Origin: Henriciella sp.
GTDB taxonomy: Bacteria > Pseudomonadota > Alphaproteobacteria > Caulobacterales > Hyphomonadaceae
NCBI RefSeq assembly: GCF_029936995.1
Contig: NZ_JAPYRE010000005.1
Coordinates: 62,001 to 126,000, forward strand
Length of the DNA stretch: 64,000 bases
Direction: 5' to 3'
Position 1 is the stretch's first letter, and every line of letters begins with the position of its first letter. The notes under the pieces are model-generated. The model was not told where the DNA came from. It did not search any database and saw nothing but the letters and a program-made list of their open reading frames with translations. Positions 19,805 to 28,658 of this stretch are shown here, piece after piece. A program made the position numbers and the translations under genes.

Positions 19805-19886
19805 CATTCTAGTGCATGATTTCGTTTGCTGCCGCAATATTGTCGAAACCTATGGCTGAAATGATACCTCTTAATGGAGGTTCATC

Positions 19887-20996
19887 ATGCTACGTTCTAT
19901 ATGCCTTTTGCTGTTAGCTCTAAACCTTTGGGGCATAACAAGAACGGCAGCTGCTCAAAAGAAACCGGCCAGTTTCTGTCAGCGCATCGCGGATGCGGCC
20001 TATAAGGAGAATTCGCGTCTCGATACACGCCGGGTAGCTGAACGAAACTCTGCACCCTTCGTGAAGAAATTTCTCGTCAGCTCTGCGTTTGAAAATATTC
20101 CTGACGCCGAAGGCTATCGGAGAATTGGGCAGGAGCGCGATTGCAGGGACGAGGACACCGGGGAGTATTCGCGTTGCGGTGTGCCCGGCGACCCGGTCAG
20201 TTTTGACAAGGCTGAAACCTATTACACGGACCCGGGACTCTATGAGGATTTTGATCGATGGTCTCGCACAGCCGGTCTTCTACCTGTGGAGGGCGGCCTT
20301 GCCGCTGTGCGTGCCTATGCCGACTACAGTCCTTACAGGCGTGGCTGGACGACTGGTGTGTTCATGACCAGCATCGTCGACCGGGAGTCCATGATGTGCG
20401 CCTTCGAAAACCGCATTCATGAAGAGTTCGCCTCTCCTTGGTGCCGGTCAATTTCCGAGAATGAGAGTAATCTTATTGAGGTGGATCGGCCGATGCCGGA
20501 GGAAAGCCGGGAAGCGCTCTACAATTATTCCAATAGCTCTCGCCCGAACGACCATTACCTGAAAGGTCATGCCGATCTGGACATTGATGGGGATGGCAAG
20601 GCAGAGCGGCTCGTCAAGGTGAATTTTAGTTCCGGAACCGGTCTCTGTCCAAACACATACTTCGATGTCCTCGCCCCCGGATCGTTTACCGAATTTGCAG
20701 ATGACAAGATACGCGAATTGGTGCGCGAGGCGCAGGCAGATCAATTTGAGGGGCCTTTTGCCTCTGGCTATAGCTGTTACCGCCAGACCTATTTGAGAGT
20801 GTCAGATGGTAAGATCTGGTTCGAGCGCACTGGTGTTGGCAAAGTACCAGCGGATGGCAAGCCACGCGTAGTCAAGGGTACCGGGCCACTACAGCGCACG
20901 CTTCGCACAATTGAAGACGGCGAAGTAAGAAACGTCTGCGCGAGTCGCTTTTCCATTGAGCCAATTGTCGCGTACGATAGAGAACGTGTGGAGTAG
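19887..20996 (+). CDS. Hypothetical secreted protein with DxDxDG motif
   Basis: 369 residues with a signal peptide (LLLLALNLWGITRTAAAQ). The ATG has TGGAGG 7 nt upstream. The mature chain has many paired cysteines (for example ERDCRDEDTGEYSRCG), and HADLDIDGDGKAERLVKV is an FG-GAP/integrin-like calcium loop. No family is recognised. The DNA is visibly more AT-rich, with more AGA, ATA and TTA codons than its neighbours, which suggests a more recent arrival. It stands alone between dapD and another unknown gene. Confidence 0.78.
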   Translation: MLRSICLLLLALNLWGITRTAAAQKKPASFCQRIADAAYKENSRLDTRRVAERNSAPFVKKFLVSSAFENIPDAEGYRRIGQERDCRDEDTGEYSRCGVPGDPVSFDKAETYYTDPGLYEDFDRWSRTAGLLPVEGGLAAVRAYADYSPYRRGWTTGVFMTSIVDRESMMCAFENRIHEEFASPWCRSISENESNLIEVDRPMPEESREALYNYSNSSRPNDHYLKGHADLDIDGDGKAERLVKVNFSSGTGLCPNTYFDVLAPGSFTEFADDKIRELVREAQADQFEGPFASGYSCYRQTYLRVSDGKIWFERTGVGKVPADGKPRVVKGTGPLQRTLRTIEDGEVRNVCASRFSIEPIVAYDRERVE

Positions 20997-21043
20997 GTGG
21001 TTTTGGCGTGACGCAAGCTACGTGCTTGTTTAGACAGGCCACC

Positions 21044-21481
21044 ATGATCACCAACACCCTCACCAAACCCTCTGCCCTCGCGAAGATCGGGGAGACCGTG
21101 CCGGAAGAAGGCGGGCGGTGGGAGATCCGGCTGGAGATGATACTCAAATCCTCGGGCCGGGAAGTCACGATGAAGGCGATGGCCGATTTCGTGCGGCTGG
21201 GCCAGCAGTTCAGCGGGCAGACCATGGTCGTCTATTATATGGGCGAGCAGGGCGGGCCGGGCTTCGATGCCGATGTCGAGGGTGAGCTGAGCGAGACCGA
21301 TGTCCGGCTTGATCTCAACATGCTCGAAGGAGACTTGCGGGGCGCATCCTTCCAGTGTTCCGGCACGGCGAGCGCAAAAGGCAAGCGTTATGAGGGCCGC
21401 TGGCACATGCCGTGTATCGACCCTGTGGAATGCGGGTGCGAGGGCGATGACGGAGACTTCTCGCTGACGCGGGTGGCTTGA
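21044..21481 (+). CDS. Hypothetical protein
   Basis: 145 residues from the ATG at 21044; a GTG 36 nt upstream would add 12. No signal peptide. The chain looks like a beta-rich cytosolic domain (EGGRWEIRLEMILKSSG, FSGQTMVVYYMGEQ) with a Cys-rich end (MPCIDPVECGCEGDDGD) that could bind metal. No family is recognised. Codon use is normal for the region, unlike the gene before it. Confidence 0.65.
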   Translation: MITNTLTKPSALAKIGETVPEEGGRWEIRLEMILKSSGREVTMKAMADFVRLGQQFSGQTMVVYYMGEQGGPGFDADVEGELSETDVRLDLNMLEGDLRGASFQCSGTASAKGKRYEGRWHMPCIDPVECGCEGDDGDFSLTRVA

Positions 21482-21494
21482 GGCAGGTGAACCG

Positions 21495-22679
21495 TCAGTC
21501 CGGCTGGAGCTTGAGCAGGCGGCCGAGTGCCCCGGCCGTGAATCCCTGAACGATCAGGGACGACACCACGATGATGAAGACCACATTGAAAAATTCATGC
21601 GTGACAGGGCCGGGAGAAACCACGGGATAGATCGACAGCAGGATGGGTACGGCACCGCGTAGGCCGACCCAGCTGAGGAAGGTGAGTTCCTTTGGCCTGT
21701 ACCCAAACGGGGCGAGACCGAGCCAGACGGCGACCGGGCGCGCAACAAAGGTCAGCAGGCCCGCACAGATCAAGGCGCCGATGATCTCGTCCGGCAGCTC
21801 GCTCGGCGTGACGAGAAAGCCCAGCAGAAGGAAGAGGAGTAACTGGCTCAGCCACTGCATGCCCTCACTGAAATTGGCGACGGGTTCGAGTGGGCCTTTC
21901 AGACGGTTCCTGAGCGCGATACCGGCAATGTAGACAGCGAGGAATCCTGATCCGCCGATGAGGGTAATACCGGCGAAGATGACCAGGGCCCCGGCAATGG
22001 CGAGAACAGGATATGTCCCTGTCGGCATGGTCAGCCGGTTCATCAGGGCTGAAAGAAGGCGCCCGCCCACGATACCGCCCGCAATGCCGAAGACGATCTG
22101 TGCGGCGACCAGCCAGCCATACTCTGCCCACATCGCCGGGTCTGCGGCTGTTGGCGCACCAATCAAAGCCGTCAGGATGATGGTCAGGCAGATACCAGCC
22201 GGGTCATTGAAGCCGGACTCGAGCAGCAGTGTGCTTCGGGTCCGGTCGGGTATGTTGAGCTTGCCGTGCTGGATCAGCATGAAGGTTGCCGCTGCATCAG
22301 TCGGGGCAACGACGGCACCGAGGAGGAGGGCGAGAAGCAGGGGCAGGCCGAGCAGGAAATGCGCTGCCACGCCGACGATCCCTGCCGTGATCAGGACACC
22401 GGGCAGGGCCAGAACGATGGCAGGCAGGCCTGCCCGGCGCAGGACATCGCGGCCTGTTTCCAGACCGCCTGCGAAAAGGATGAGGGCCAGCGCCACACTG
22501 CCCGCATTATAGGCCAGTTCGAAATCAGAGAAGGCAACGCCGCCCGGGCCATCCTCACCGGCCAGCATCCCGACAGCAAGAACAACCAGGAGCATGGGCG
22601 TGCCCGAGCGCCTCGCCAACGGAAAGAAGGCGAGACTGACAAGAACAAGTATACTGATCAGGAATAGAGCCTGGTACAT
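21495..22679 (-). CDS. Cation:proton antiporter (CPA1, NhaP2/CvrA-like) without RCK domain
   Basis: 394 residues and about 12 hydrophobic segments. The CPA core is clear: AGEDGPGGVAFSDF, GAVVAPTDAAATFML (helix 5 region) and LESGFNDPAGICLTIIL, the ND-containing motif for ion binding. The sequence is closest to the NhaP2/CvrA K+/H+ antiporters, but those carry a cytosolic regulatory domain of about 180 residues. Here the protein ends after the membrane part with a short tail (GRLLKLQPD), so such regulation is absent. It stands alone on the minus strand, convergent with the unknown gene at 21044. Confidence 0.9.
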   Translation of the reverse strand: MYQALFLISILVLVSLAFFPLARRSGTPMLLVVLAVGMLAGEDGPGGVAFSDFELAYNAGSVALALILFAGGLETGRDVLRRAGLPAIVLALPGVLITAGIVGVAAHFLLGLPLLLALLLGAVVAPTDAAATFMLIQHGKLNIPDRTRSTLLLESGFNDPAGICLTIILTALIGAPTAADPAMWAEYGWLVAAQIVFGIAGGIVGGRLLSALMNRLTMPTGTYPVLAIAGALVIFAGITLIGGSGFLAVYIAGIALRNRLKGPLEPVANFSEGMQWLSQLLLFLLLGFLVTPSELPDEIIGALICAGLLTFVARPVAVWLGLAPFGYRPKELTFLSWVGLRGAVPILLSIYPVVSPGPVTHEFFNVVFIIVVSSLIVQGFTAGALGRLLKLQPD

Positions 22680-22856
22680 TCTCTGATGATTTCATAAGGC
22701 CACAACAGGTGCCACAGTGTGTCTGCGCCTGTTGCCAAGGGAAGGTCGGAACCGTCTTTGCTGTAAGTATCTGTCTGCTGATATAGTCAACAGCTCAGGC
22801 TATGGAAGATAAGTTCCGTACAGTTTCCAGAAGAGTGACAGAAATTCCACACACTT

Positions 22857-23468
22857 CTACTTTGCTGACGGGGTGACGGGTGTGTAGTTCCTTTTCAGGG
22901 CGATAGCGGGCTGGAAGTCCGGTTTCGCTGCCAGCGTTTTCTGCAGGTAATGGTAAGCTTGATCGTACTGACCGAGGTCGTGATGAGCGAGTGCGAGGTT
23001 GTGATAGTGTTTATGCCGTTCTTCCGCGGATGGTAGATCAGAACCGTAGAGCAGCTCTATTGCCTCGGCAGGTTGTCCGGCCTGTATGAACACGGCCGAA
23101 CAGGTAACCGCCGCAGCCGGGATGGAAAGGCCCTGTTCGAAAACCGCCCTGCAATCGGCAGCCGCAAGCTCAAGCCTGCCATGCCGCCTGTAGATCAGGG
23201 CGCGGTTCGCGTGTGTTGCCACTCTTGTTTCTTTATCTAGAGCACCGCGCTCCAGTGCCATTGAGCAGGTTCCGATGGCTTTGCGAGGCGGTGTATCCGC
23301 GCGCTGGGCATACATCTGACACTGCACGGCATCACTCAGCCCGGAAGAGAGCGTGCGTGGATTGGCTGTCGCGTGCAGGGCGGCGGCGATAAACGGGGCC
23401 GTGAGCAGGACAGCTGGCCACCGGCGCTGGTGCTTGCGTGCTGCGACGCTCTTGGTGCGGGTTTTCAT
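22857..23468 (-). CDS. Tetratricopeptide repeat exported protein
   Basis: 203 residues. A basic N-terminus (MKTRTKSVAARKHQRR) and hydrophobic segment (WPAVLLTAPFIAAALHA) form a signal peptide or anchor. TPR-like helices follow: ACSMALERGALDKETRVATHANRALIYRRHGRLELA (split over about 65-105) and YHNLALAHHDLGQYDQAYHYLQKTL (about 160-185). Four cysteines occur (C51, C68, about C110 and C121). It is likely a periplasmic protein-interaction adaptor. It is divergent from the GlxA-type regulator, with no operon partner. Confidence 0.8.
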   Translation of the reverse strand: MKTRTKSVAARKHQRRWPAVLLTAPFIAAALHATANPRTLSSGLSDAVQCQMYAQRADTPPRKAIGTCSMALERGALDKETRVATHANRALIYRRHGRLELAAADCRAVFEQGLSIPAAAVTCSAVFIQAGQPAEAIELLYGSDLPSAEERHKHYHNLALAHHDLGQYDQAYHYLQKTLAAKPDFQPAIALKRNYTPVTPSAK

Positions 23469-23590
23469 GCTGGTTTCCTTTCATTTCCAGAGGCTGGACA
23501 TGAAAGCTGGGGGATTGAAAGGCGCTGTGGAATTGGCGATAATGACAACAAATGGTCGAATTTTGCCAAACTGGAAGCAGGATAAAACAG

Positions 23591-24559
23591 ATGGCCCAAA
23601 TAGCCCCACACCAAGTGGTCGCCATTACTTATGATCAGCTCTGGCCGTTTGAATTTGGTATTGCTGCCGAGATATTCGGCTGGAATCGGCCTGAACTGGA
23701 AAGCGGCTGGTATGAATTCAGGGTGGCCGGTCCGGGCAGTCCCGTGCGCTCGATTGGTGGGCTCTCTCTGTCGGCAAGCCACGACTATGAAATCATTGCA
23801 GAGGCCGACACGGTGATCATCCCGGCCTGGCGGGATGTTCATGAAACGCCCACACCTGACCTGCTGGCTGGCTTGCTTGCGGCGCATGACGCAGGCAAGC
23901 GCATCGTGTCCTATTGTACGGGCGCGTTCGTTCTGGCGCATGCCGGCTTGCTTGGCGGGCACAGGGCCACGACACACTGGCGGCATATACCGCTCCTGCG
24001 GGAGGCGTTTCCAGACATCGATGTCGTCGAGGACGTACTTTATGTCGAGGACAGGAATATTGTGACCTCGGCGGGCAGTAGTGCGGCGATCGATGCGAGC
24101 CTGCATGTGATCCGCCAGGATTACGGTTCGGCGGTGGCAAACAAGGTCGCACGCAGTCTTATCACCCCACCACACAGGGATGGCGGACAGTCGCAATATA
24201 TCGAGGCGCCCTATCAGGAGCGTACGGGCAAGTCAGTTGCAGGCGTTCTGGACTGGGCGCGCGAACAGCTGGACCGCCCGCTCGAAATTTCTGAAATGGC
24301 AGCATTCGCAGGTATGAGTGAGCGAACATTCCTGCGCCGCTTCCGGGAGGGCACGGGTACAACACCGCTTAAGTGGCTGAGACGTGAGCGTATCTTTCGG
24401 GCGATGGGCCTTCTGGAGAAAACCTGTCTTGATGTTGCTGATGTTTCAGACCAGTCTGGATTTGGTTCGGTCGAAACGTTCAGGACGGCTTTTCGCGAGA
24501 TTGCAGGCGTTCCACCGCACACCTACCGCAAACGTTTCGAGGGTGTCATTCAGCGTTAA
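23591..24559 (+). CDS. GlxA family transcriptional regulator (DJ-1/PfpI domain plus AraC HTH)
   Basis: 322 residues from MAQIAPHQVVAITYD. Residues 1-190 are a DJ-1/PfpI-like sensor: VAITYDQLWPFEFGIAAEIFG, with the nucleophile-elbow segment RIVSYCTGAFVLA intact. The C-terminal AraC domain is visible as LEISEMAAFAGMSERTFLRRFREGTG and SDQSGFGSVETFRTAFREIAGVPPHTYRKRF. GlxA-type regulators control small-molecule catabolism in several bacteria, but the target is not evident here. It is divergent from a TPR gene and convergent with a Na/Ca exchanger. Confidence 0.93.
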   Translation: MAQIAPHQVVAITYDQLWPFEFGIAAEIFGWNRPELESGWYEFRVAGPGSPVRSIGGLSLSASHDYEIIAEADTVIIPAWRDVHETPTPDLLAGLLAAHDAGKRIVSYCTGAFVLAHAGLLGGHRATTHWRHIPLLREAFPDIDVVEDVLYVEDRNIVTSAGSSAAIDASLHVIRQDYGSAVANKVARSLITPPHRDGGQSQYIEAPYQERTGKSVAGVLDWAREQLDRPLEISEMAAFAGMSERTFLRRFREGTGTTPLKWLRRERIFRAMGLLEKTCLDVADVSDQSGFGSVETFRTAFREIAGVPPHTYRKRFEGVIQR

Positions 24560-24569
24560 CGGGGCTGCT

Positions 24570-25580
24570 TCATCCGATACTGACCTGGATTGCTACAAGG
24601 CCGAAATAGGTGGCCAGGATGGCAAGACCCTCAAAACCGATGCCGCGGCGTTCGCGCAGGATGAGGCCCATGAGCAGGATGGCGGTAATCACGATGGCGC
24701 CGACCATCATCAGGCCGTCAGCTTCTGTCATCGCGTGATAGATCGAGCCGTCCCGATAGGCGGCGTCCGATAGCGACAGGAAGAGCACATCGAAAGTATT
24801 CCCGCCGATAATGCCGCCAACCGCAAGCTGGAGTGCGCCGCGGCGCACAGCCGCCAGGGTTGTCACCAGTTCCGGAAGCGAGGTTGCCACCGCCGTCATC
24901 AGGGCGCCGACAACGGTTTGCGATATGCCGAGACTTTCGGAGATTACAGCACCCGCCCGGGCAATGGCGAAGCCACAAGCAGCCAGCACGAGGCTGAGCA
25001 GGACGAAAAAGACGATCATGTAGGTCAGTGAACGCCGGTTCGCGGCGGCGTCATCCGGTTCGTCCGGCCGCGTATCGACAGTTCTCTGGGGGTGCCACAT
25101 GGGGCGGTCCTTGAGCAGGACGGCGGCGCGCGTCCCGAACAGGTAGACAACAAACAGCAAGACCGAGACGGGGTGGATCCCGAAAAAGGCAACTTCCGGG
25201 GCGTAGGCAGCCGCCAGCGGCAGGCTGACAAGTAACATCAGCAAGGCCGCCATCAGCATGTTATTGGCGTCAGCAGCAGCGTGCTCGAGATTGACGCGCT
25301 GGTAAATCAGGTCGGCGATGACGAGAAAAGTGGTCTGCGCGGCGATCCCGCCAATTGCGTTGGAAACCGCCAGGGAAGCCAGCCCGTCAGTGGCGGCAGT
25401 CAAGGATGTGACGATACCTGACAGCGAAGTGGCCGCACCGAGCAGGATGCCGCCGAAAACAGCTTCGCCCAGACCCGTGCGGTCGGCCAGCCTGTCGGCG
25501 AGGTTGGTGATACGCACACCGGCAAGCGCCACCACCGCTGCAGCGGTGACAAACAGGATGATGGCGATCTGGATTGAAAT
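24570..25580 (-). CDS. Sodium/calcium exchanger family (CaCA) membrane protein, apparent ATT start
   Basis: About 336 residues if translation starts at the ATT at 25580. AAAGAGGA lies at ideal distance there, and this start restores a complete first transmembrane helix (IQIAIILFVTAAAVVALAG). The next usable codon, GTG at 25535, has no ribosome binding site and truncates that helix. No ATG exists in frame after the stop at 25616. The two alpha-repeats of the exchanger are visible: GGILLGAATSLSGIVTSLT (about 40-60) and GALMTAVATSLPELVTTLA with GGNTFDVLF. It should exchange Ca2+ or a related cation for Na+ or H+. Confidence 0.85.
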   Translation of the reverse strand: MSIQIAIILFVTAAAVVALAGVRITNLADRLADRTGLGEAVFGGILLGAATSLSGIVTSLTAATDGLASLAVSNAIGGIAAQTTFLVIADLIYQRVNLEHAAADANNMLMAALLMLLVSLPLAAAYAPEVAFFGIHPVSVLLFVVYLFGTRAAVLLKDRPMWHPQRTVDTRPDEPDDAAANRRSLTYMIVFFVLLSLVLAACGFAIARAGAVISESLGISQTVVGALMTAVATSLPELVTTLAAVRRGALQLAVGGIIGGNTFDVLFLSLSDAAYRDGSIYHAMTEADGLMMVGAIVITAILLMGLILRERRGIGFEGLAILATYFGLVAIQVSIG

Positions 25581-25669
25581 GGGCGGGTCCTCTTTGTGCT
25601 GCGAAACCGGACGTCAGAAATCCAATGCCCGCCCTGTCCAATGGTTCCAGCGCACAGCTGCAGCGAAAA

Positions 25670-26137
25670 TTATTCGGTGTCAGCCTCTGGATCGCGGACC
25701 CTGATGAGGCCGTTACCGATCATGCTCAGCACCAATTCGTCATCCTGGTTGAAGACCTTCTGCTGTGATTTTGTAAGGCCCATATCGGGGCGTGATTTCA
25801 TGCGGCGTTTGGAGACGAGCGTCGTTTCCACACGGAGTTCGTCGCCCGGATAGACTGGTTTGTGCCATTTGAGTTCGTCAATGCCAGGGGAGCCAAGCCC
25901 GGCGGTTGGCTCCTTGTCCTGCATTCCCTCTACCATGAGCCGCATCGTCATCGCCGCCGTATGCCAGCCCGATGCAGAAAGCCGGCCAAAAAATGTGTTG
26001 GCGGCGGCCTCATCGTCGAGGTGGAAAGGTTGCGGGTCATACTTGCTGGCGAAGTCGATCACTTCCTCGCGCGTAACCTTATAGGCTCGCGGAGAGTGTG
26101 TGACTGTCCCGACGACCATGTCCTCATAGTATTTCAT
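25670..26137 (-). CDS. MaoC family dehydratase
   Basis: 155 residues from MKYYEDM, which has AAGGA 9-10 nt upstream. The hot-dog fold MaoC signature is present: DFASKYDPQPFHLDDEAA (catalytic Asp/His) and GRLSASGWHTAAM, then KWHKPVYPGDELRVE. The family hydrates enoyl-CoA thioesters (R-specific). The usual acyl-CoA partner genes are not adjacent; the fatty acid genes of this window are 33 kb away. Confidence 0.93.
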   Translation of the reverse strand: MKYYEDMVVGTVTHSPRAYKVTREEVIDFASKYDPQPFHLDDEAAANTFFGRLSASGWHTAAMTMRLMVEGMQDKEPTAGLGSPGIDELKWHKPVYPGDELRVETTLVSKRRMKSRPDMGLTKSQQKVFNQDDELVLSMIGNGLIRVRDPEADTE

Positions 26138-26281
26138 GCGGGCGATCCTTGCTGAGTGGAATTTCGCCATAGATCGGGGCACTCGCTCCGGGACGCAAAC
26201 CCTGACGGTGCGGCATGTATTGTTGAGTTTGCGGATTTGGCTGCTAGGCTTCTGGCTGGAATACGAAAAAAGGACGCGATG

Positions 26282-26722
26282 ATGAAGACCGGTTTGGTGA
26301 GTGCATTTGCGGCTGGCGTGATACTGGCTGCCTGCTCCGGGGAGCCATCTGAAGGTGAGCCCACACAGCCAGCTACGGAAACGGAAGCTGAGGCGCCACC
26401 CGCAGAGACCGATGAACCATCATCCACCGGGACGCCGGCCAGTGATCCGATTACCAGGCTTTGCATAAGTCAGGGCGATTCAGGTGATGTCTGCGATTGT
26501 GCGACAGAAACGCTGCGGGCATCCGATACGAATGTGAAAACCTACGCCGCGCTCGCGCGGTATTTCCTCGACGAAACAAACCCGGCTGCACCGGTTGAGG
26601 ACCGCTGGCGGGTGACTTTTGATACCGTTCTGGAAGGCCAGGGCGGAATGGCCGGGCGGATGGATGTATCGGATCCGCTCAGCGCCGCACATCGCGACGC
26701 GATCCAGTCATGCAAGGGTTAA
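26282..26722 (+). CDS. Hypothetical lipoprotein with acidic linker
   Basis: 146 residues. Two tandem ATGs (26279, 26282) follow AGGA; the second has the better spacing. The signal ends in lipobox ILAAC. A Glu/Pro/Thr linker of about 40 residues precedes a small domain with three cysteines (LCISQGDSGDVCDCATETL) and a final SCKG, so one or two disulfides are likely. No family is recognised. It is 9 nt upstream of the CinA-like gene. Confidence 0.75.
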   Translation: MKTGLVSAFAAGVILAACSGEPSEGEPTQPATETEAEAPPAETDEPSSTGTPASDPITRLCISQGDSGDVCDCATETLRASDTNVKTYAALARYFLDETNPAAPVEDRWRVTFDTVLEGQGGMAGRMDVSDPLSAAHRDAIQSCKG

Positions 26723-26731
26723 GCTGAGGCC

Positions 26732-27226
26732 ATGGAAACCCTGCTCCCTCTTGCCGCCGAAATTGGTGAGCGGCTGAAAGCGCGCGGCGAGACGGTCGCG
26801 ATTTCGGAATCCTCCTCTGGCGGGCTGATCTCGGCTGCGCTGCTGGCGCAGGCCGGCGCATCGGCCTTTTACCGCGGGGCGGGGATCATCTACACGCCGC
26901 ACGCCTTTCGTGGCCTGATGGGGCTTGGGCGCGCTGACATCGAGGGCATGCGTTCGTCGACCGAGCCTTATGCCAGACTGATGGCGCGGACCGTCCGCTC
27001 ACGTCTGGAGGCCAGCTGGGGGCTTTGCGAAACGGGCGCTTCAGGGCCGGGGGGGAATGGCTACGGGGATGCGGCAGGCCATACATGTGTCGCGCTGTCG
27101 GGCGAAGACCTGAACGGTCCACTGGAAGTTTCCCGTACACTCGAAACAGGGCTGGACGACCGCGTGGAAAACATGCGCCGGTTTGCCTTCGACGCACTGC
27201 AACTCCTGCACAATGTGCTGAGCTGA
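26732..27226 (+). CDS. CinA C-terminal domain protein (nicotinamide mononucleotide deamidase-like)
   Basis: 164 residues, corresponding to the stand-alone CinA C-terminal (PncC) domain. Conserved features are VAISESSSGGLISAALL (catalytic Ser region), the YRGAGIIYTPHAF segment and CETGASGPGGNGYGDAAGHT. PncC deamidates NMN to recycle pyridine nucleotides. The motif SSGG replaces the usual TGG/SCTGG, so the activity should not be assumed. It may be co-transcribed with the lipoprotein upstream. Confidence 0.85.
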   Translation: METLLPLAAEIGERLKARGETVAISESSSGGLISAALLAQAGASAFYRGAGIIYTPHAFRGLMGLGRADIEGMRSSTEPYARLMARTVRSRLEASWGLCETGASGPGGNGYGDAAGHTCVALSGEDLNGPLEVSRTLETGLDDRVENMRRFAFDALQLLHNVLS

Positions 27227-27241
27227 GCGCGTCGTATATCT

Positions 27242-27742
27242 TCAGTAAAGCAGCATGTGAGTGAGCCAGCCTCCAGCGTACAGGCCCACACCAAAGATCA
27301 TATGTGTCACAAGGCTGCGCAGACGCGCGTGACAGGGGGCATGTGTCCGGCTGGCTGCGACTCCCGCCCCCATGCAGGGCTGCATCAGGAAGAATGGAGC
27401 CGCGAGTGTCGCCGTGCCGACAAGCAGTGCTGGCAGGAGGGTTGGGCGTGCGATCCATCCTGTTCCACAAACCGCCAGGAGCAGACCTGCGAAGACGATA
27501 CCTATGACGTAATGTGACACCCAGCCGACGATACGCTCCCCCTGCATAGGTGGGGCTTCGGCGATAGAGACATGACGAAAGCGGCCATGCCGCATGTGAG
27601 CAATCCACCGTCCGACCATGGCATAGTCCAGAGAGGGTGACGCCATCAGGTATTTGCGAGCAAAGGTCCAGATATCCATGAGCAGGGTGGCGATAAGGCC
27701 GGTCACCATGGCCGCCAGGCTGAAATCGAGGGCCACGCTCAT
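27242..27742 (-). CDS. DUF2938 family membrane protein
   Basis: 166 residues with four predicted membrane segments (about 8-26, 72-92, 97-118, 143-162). Typical DUF2938 segments are MVTGLIATLLMDIWTFARK and VGRWIAHMRHGRF, then QPCMGAGVAASRT. The function is unknown. The start overlaps the end of the methyltransferase gene by 4 nt, so both answer to the MerR-type promoter upstream. Confidence 0.88.
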   Translation of the reverse strand: MSVALDFSLAAMVTGLIATLLMDIWTFARKYLMASPSLDYAMVGRWIAHMRHGRFRHVSIAEAPPMQGERIVGWVSHYVIGIVFAGLLLAVCGTGWIARPTLLPALLVGTATLAAPFFLMQPCMGAGVAASRTHAPCHARLRSLVTHMIFGVGLYAGGWLTHMLLY

Positions 27743-28581
27743 GCGTTCACCGCGCTGATTTGCCAGCAGGCCGCGGTGAATCGAACCTCGCCATCCTGAA
27801 CATAGGTGTGAAAAGCATCAAGAAGCGCCTTGATGAGCTGAGTGCGCTTTGAAGCTTCAAGCTCCGGCAGAACCTGCCCCAGTGGGCCGAGGCGGGTCAG
27901 GAATGTTTCCAGTGCGCCGGCTGGGAAAGCGCAGTCCATGTCGAGTGGGCTTATCCCGATAGCCTGCCATCCGGCTGCCCGGAGTATGCCGGTGACCTTG
28001 TCAGCGTCCGCGAAAGCAAACTGGCCGGGGGCGTCCGGATCGGGTGTAGGCAGGCCCGGCAGGAGTGGCGCAGCTGTACGCCTGGCCAGTGTCATGAACG
28101 GGGTCTCTTCCGGGGCACGCCATGCCAGAAGGTGCAAGTGGGCACCCGGCCTTGCGGCCCGGCGCAGATTGTCGAAAGCGGCTACCGGGTCTGCAAAGAA
28201 CATTACCCCGAAACGGGAGATGATCATGTCGAACTGGTTTTCCCGGAATGTGCGGGTGCCCGCATCGGCGACGATGAAATCTGCTGTCACCTTTTCGGCC
28301 TCGGCCCTCTGGCGGGCAAGCGCGATCATGGGGGCGGAGATGTCGACCCCCGTGCAGTGACCATCTGGCATGGCCTGGCTGGCGGCGAGTGTGGTTGCGC
28401 CAGTGCCGCAGCCGACATCCAGCAGTGCCCTAGGCGCGATCGTTTTGACCTGACCGGTCAGGTGTGTCTCGAACCCGGCAAGCATCTCGTCCATGAGCGC
28501 CTGGGTGTCGACCCATGCCTGTCCGCTGATGCCGTTCCAGAGGGCGTGTTGCTGTGTTCTGATTTCGTCTTCGTGGCTCAT
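27739..28581 (-). CDS. Class I SAM-dependent methyltransferase
   Basis: 280 residues from MSHEDEIRTQQHALWN. The SAM-binding motif I is LLDVGCGTGATTLAAS (about 53-68), followed by CTGVDISAPMI and the post-I acidic residue, then ISRFGVMFFADP. The family includes UbiE/MenG-like and small-molecule methylases; the substrate is unknown. It is divergent from a MerR-family gene, with a 19-bp-spacer promoter and dyad between them, and is coupled to the DUF2938 gene. Confidence 0.92.
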   Translation of the reverse strand: MSHEDEIRTQQHALWNGISGQAWVDTQALMDEMLAGFETHLTGQVKTIAPRALLDVGCGTGATTLAASQAMPDGHCTGVDISAPMIALARQRAEAEKVTADFIVADAGTRTFRENQFDMIISRFGVMFFADPVAAFDNLRRAARPGAHLHLLAWRAPEETPFMTLARRTAAPLLPGLPTPDPDAPGQFAFADADKVTGILRAAGWQAIGISPLDMDCAFPAGALETFLTRLGPLGQVLPELEASKRTQLIKALLDAFHTYVQDGEVRFTAACWQISAVNA

Positions 28582-28622
28582 GGAAGGGGCCTTTTTGCTT
28601 GTGCCAAGTGTGAAGTCGACGC

Positions 28623-28653
28623 AGTCTGCCACTTCAAGCCGACTTGAGGTCAA
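28623..28653 (-). promoter_or_regulatory. MerR-type promoter with 19-bp spacer and dyad operator
   Basis: On the minus strand TTGACC (28653-28648) and CAGACT (28628-28623) are separated by 19 bp, the long spacer typical of MerR-activated promoters. The dyad in the spacer is ACTTCAAG / CTTGAGGT (28631-28638 and 28643-28650, one mismatch). The core resembles the SoxR-type CCTCAAG-N4-CTTGAGG dyad. The site also overlaps the ribosome binding site of the merR-like gene, consistent with autorepression. Confidence 0.7.
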
Positions 28654-28658
28654 GCGCG

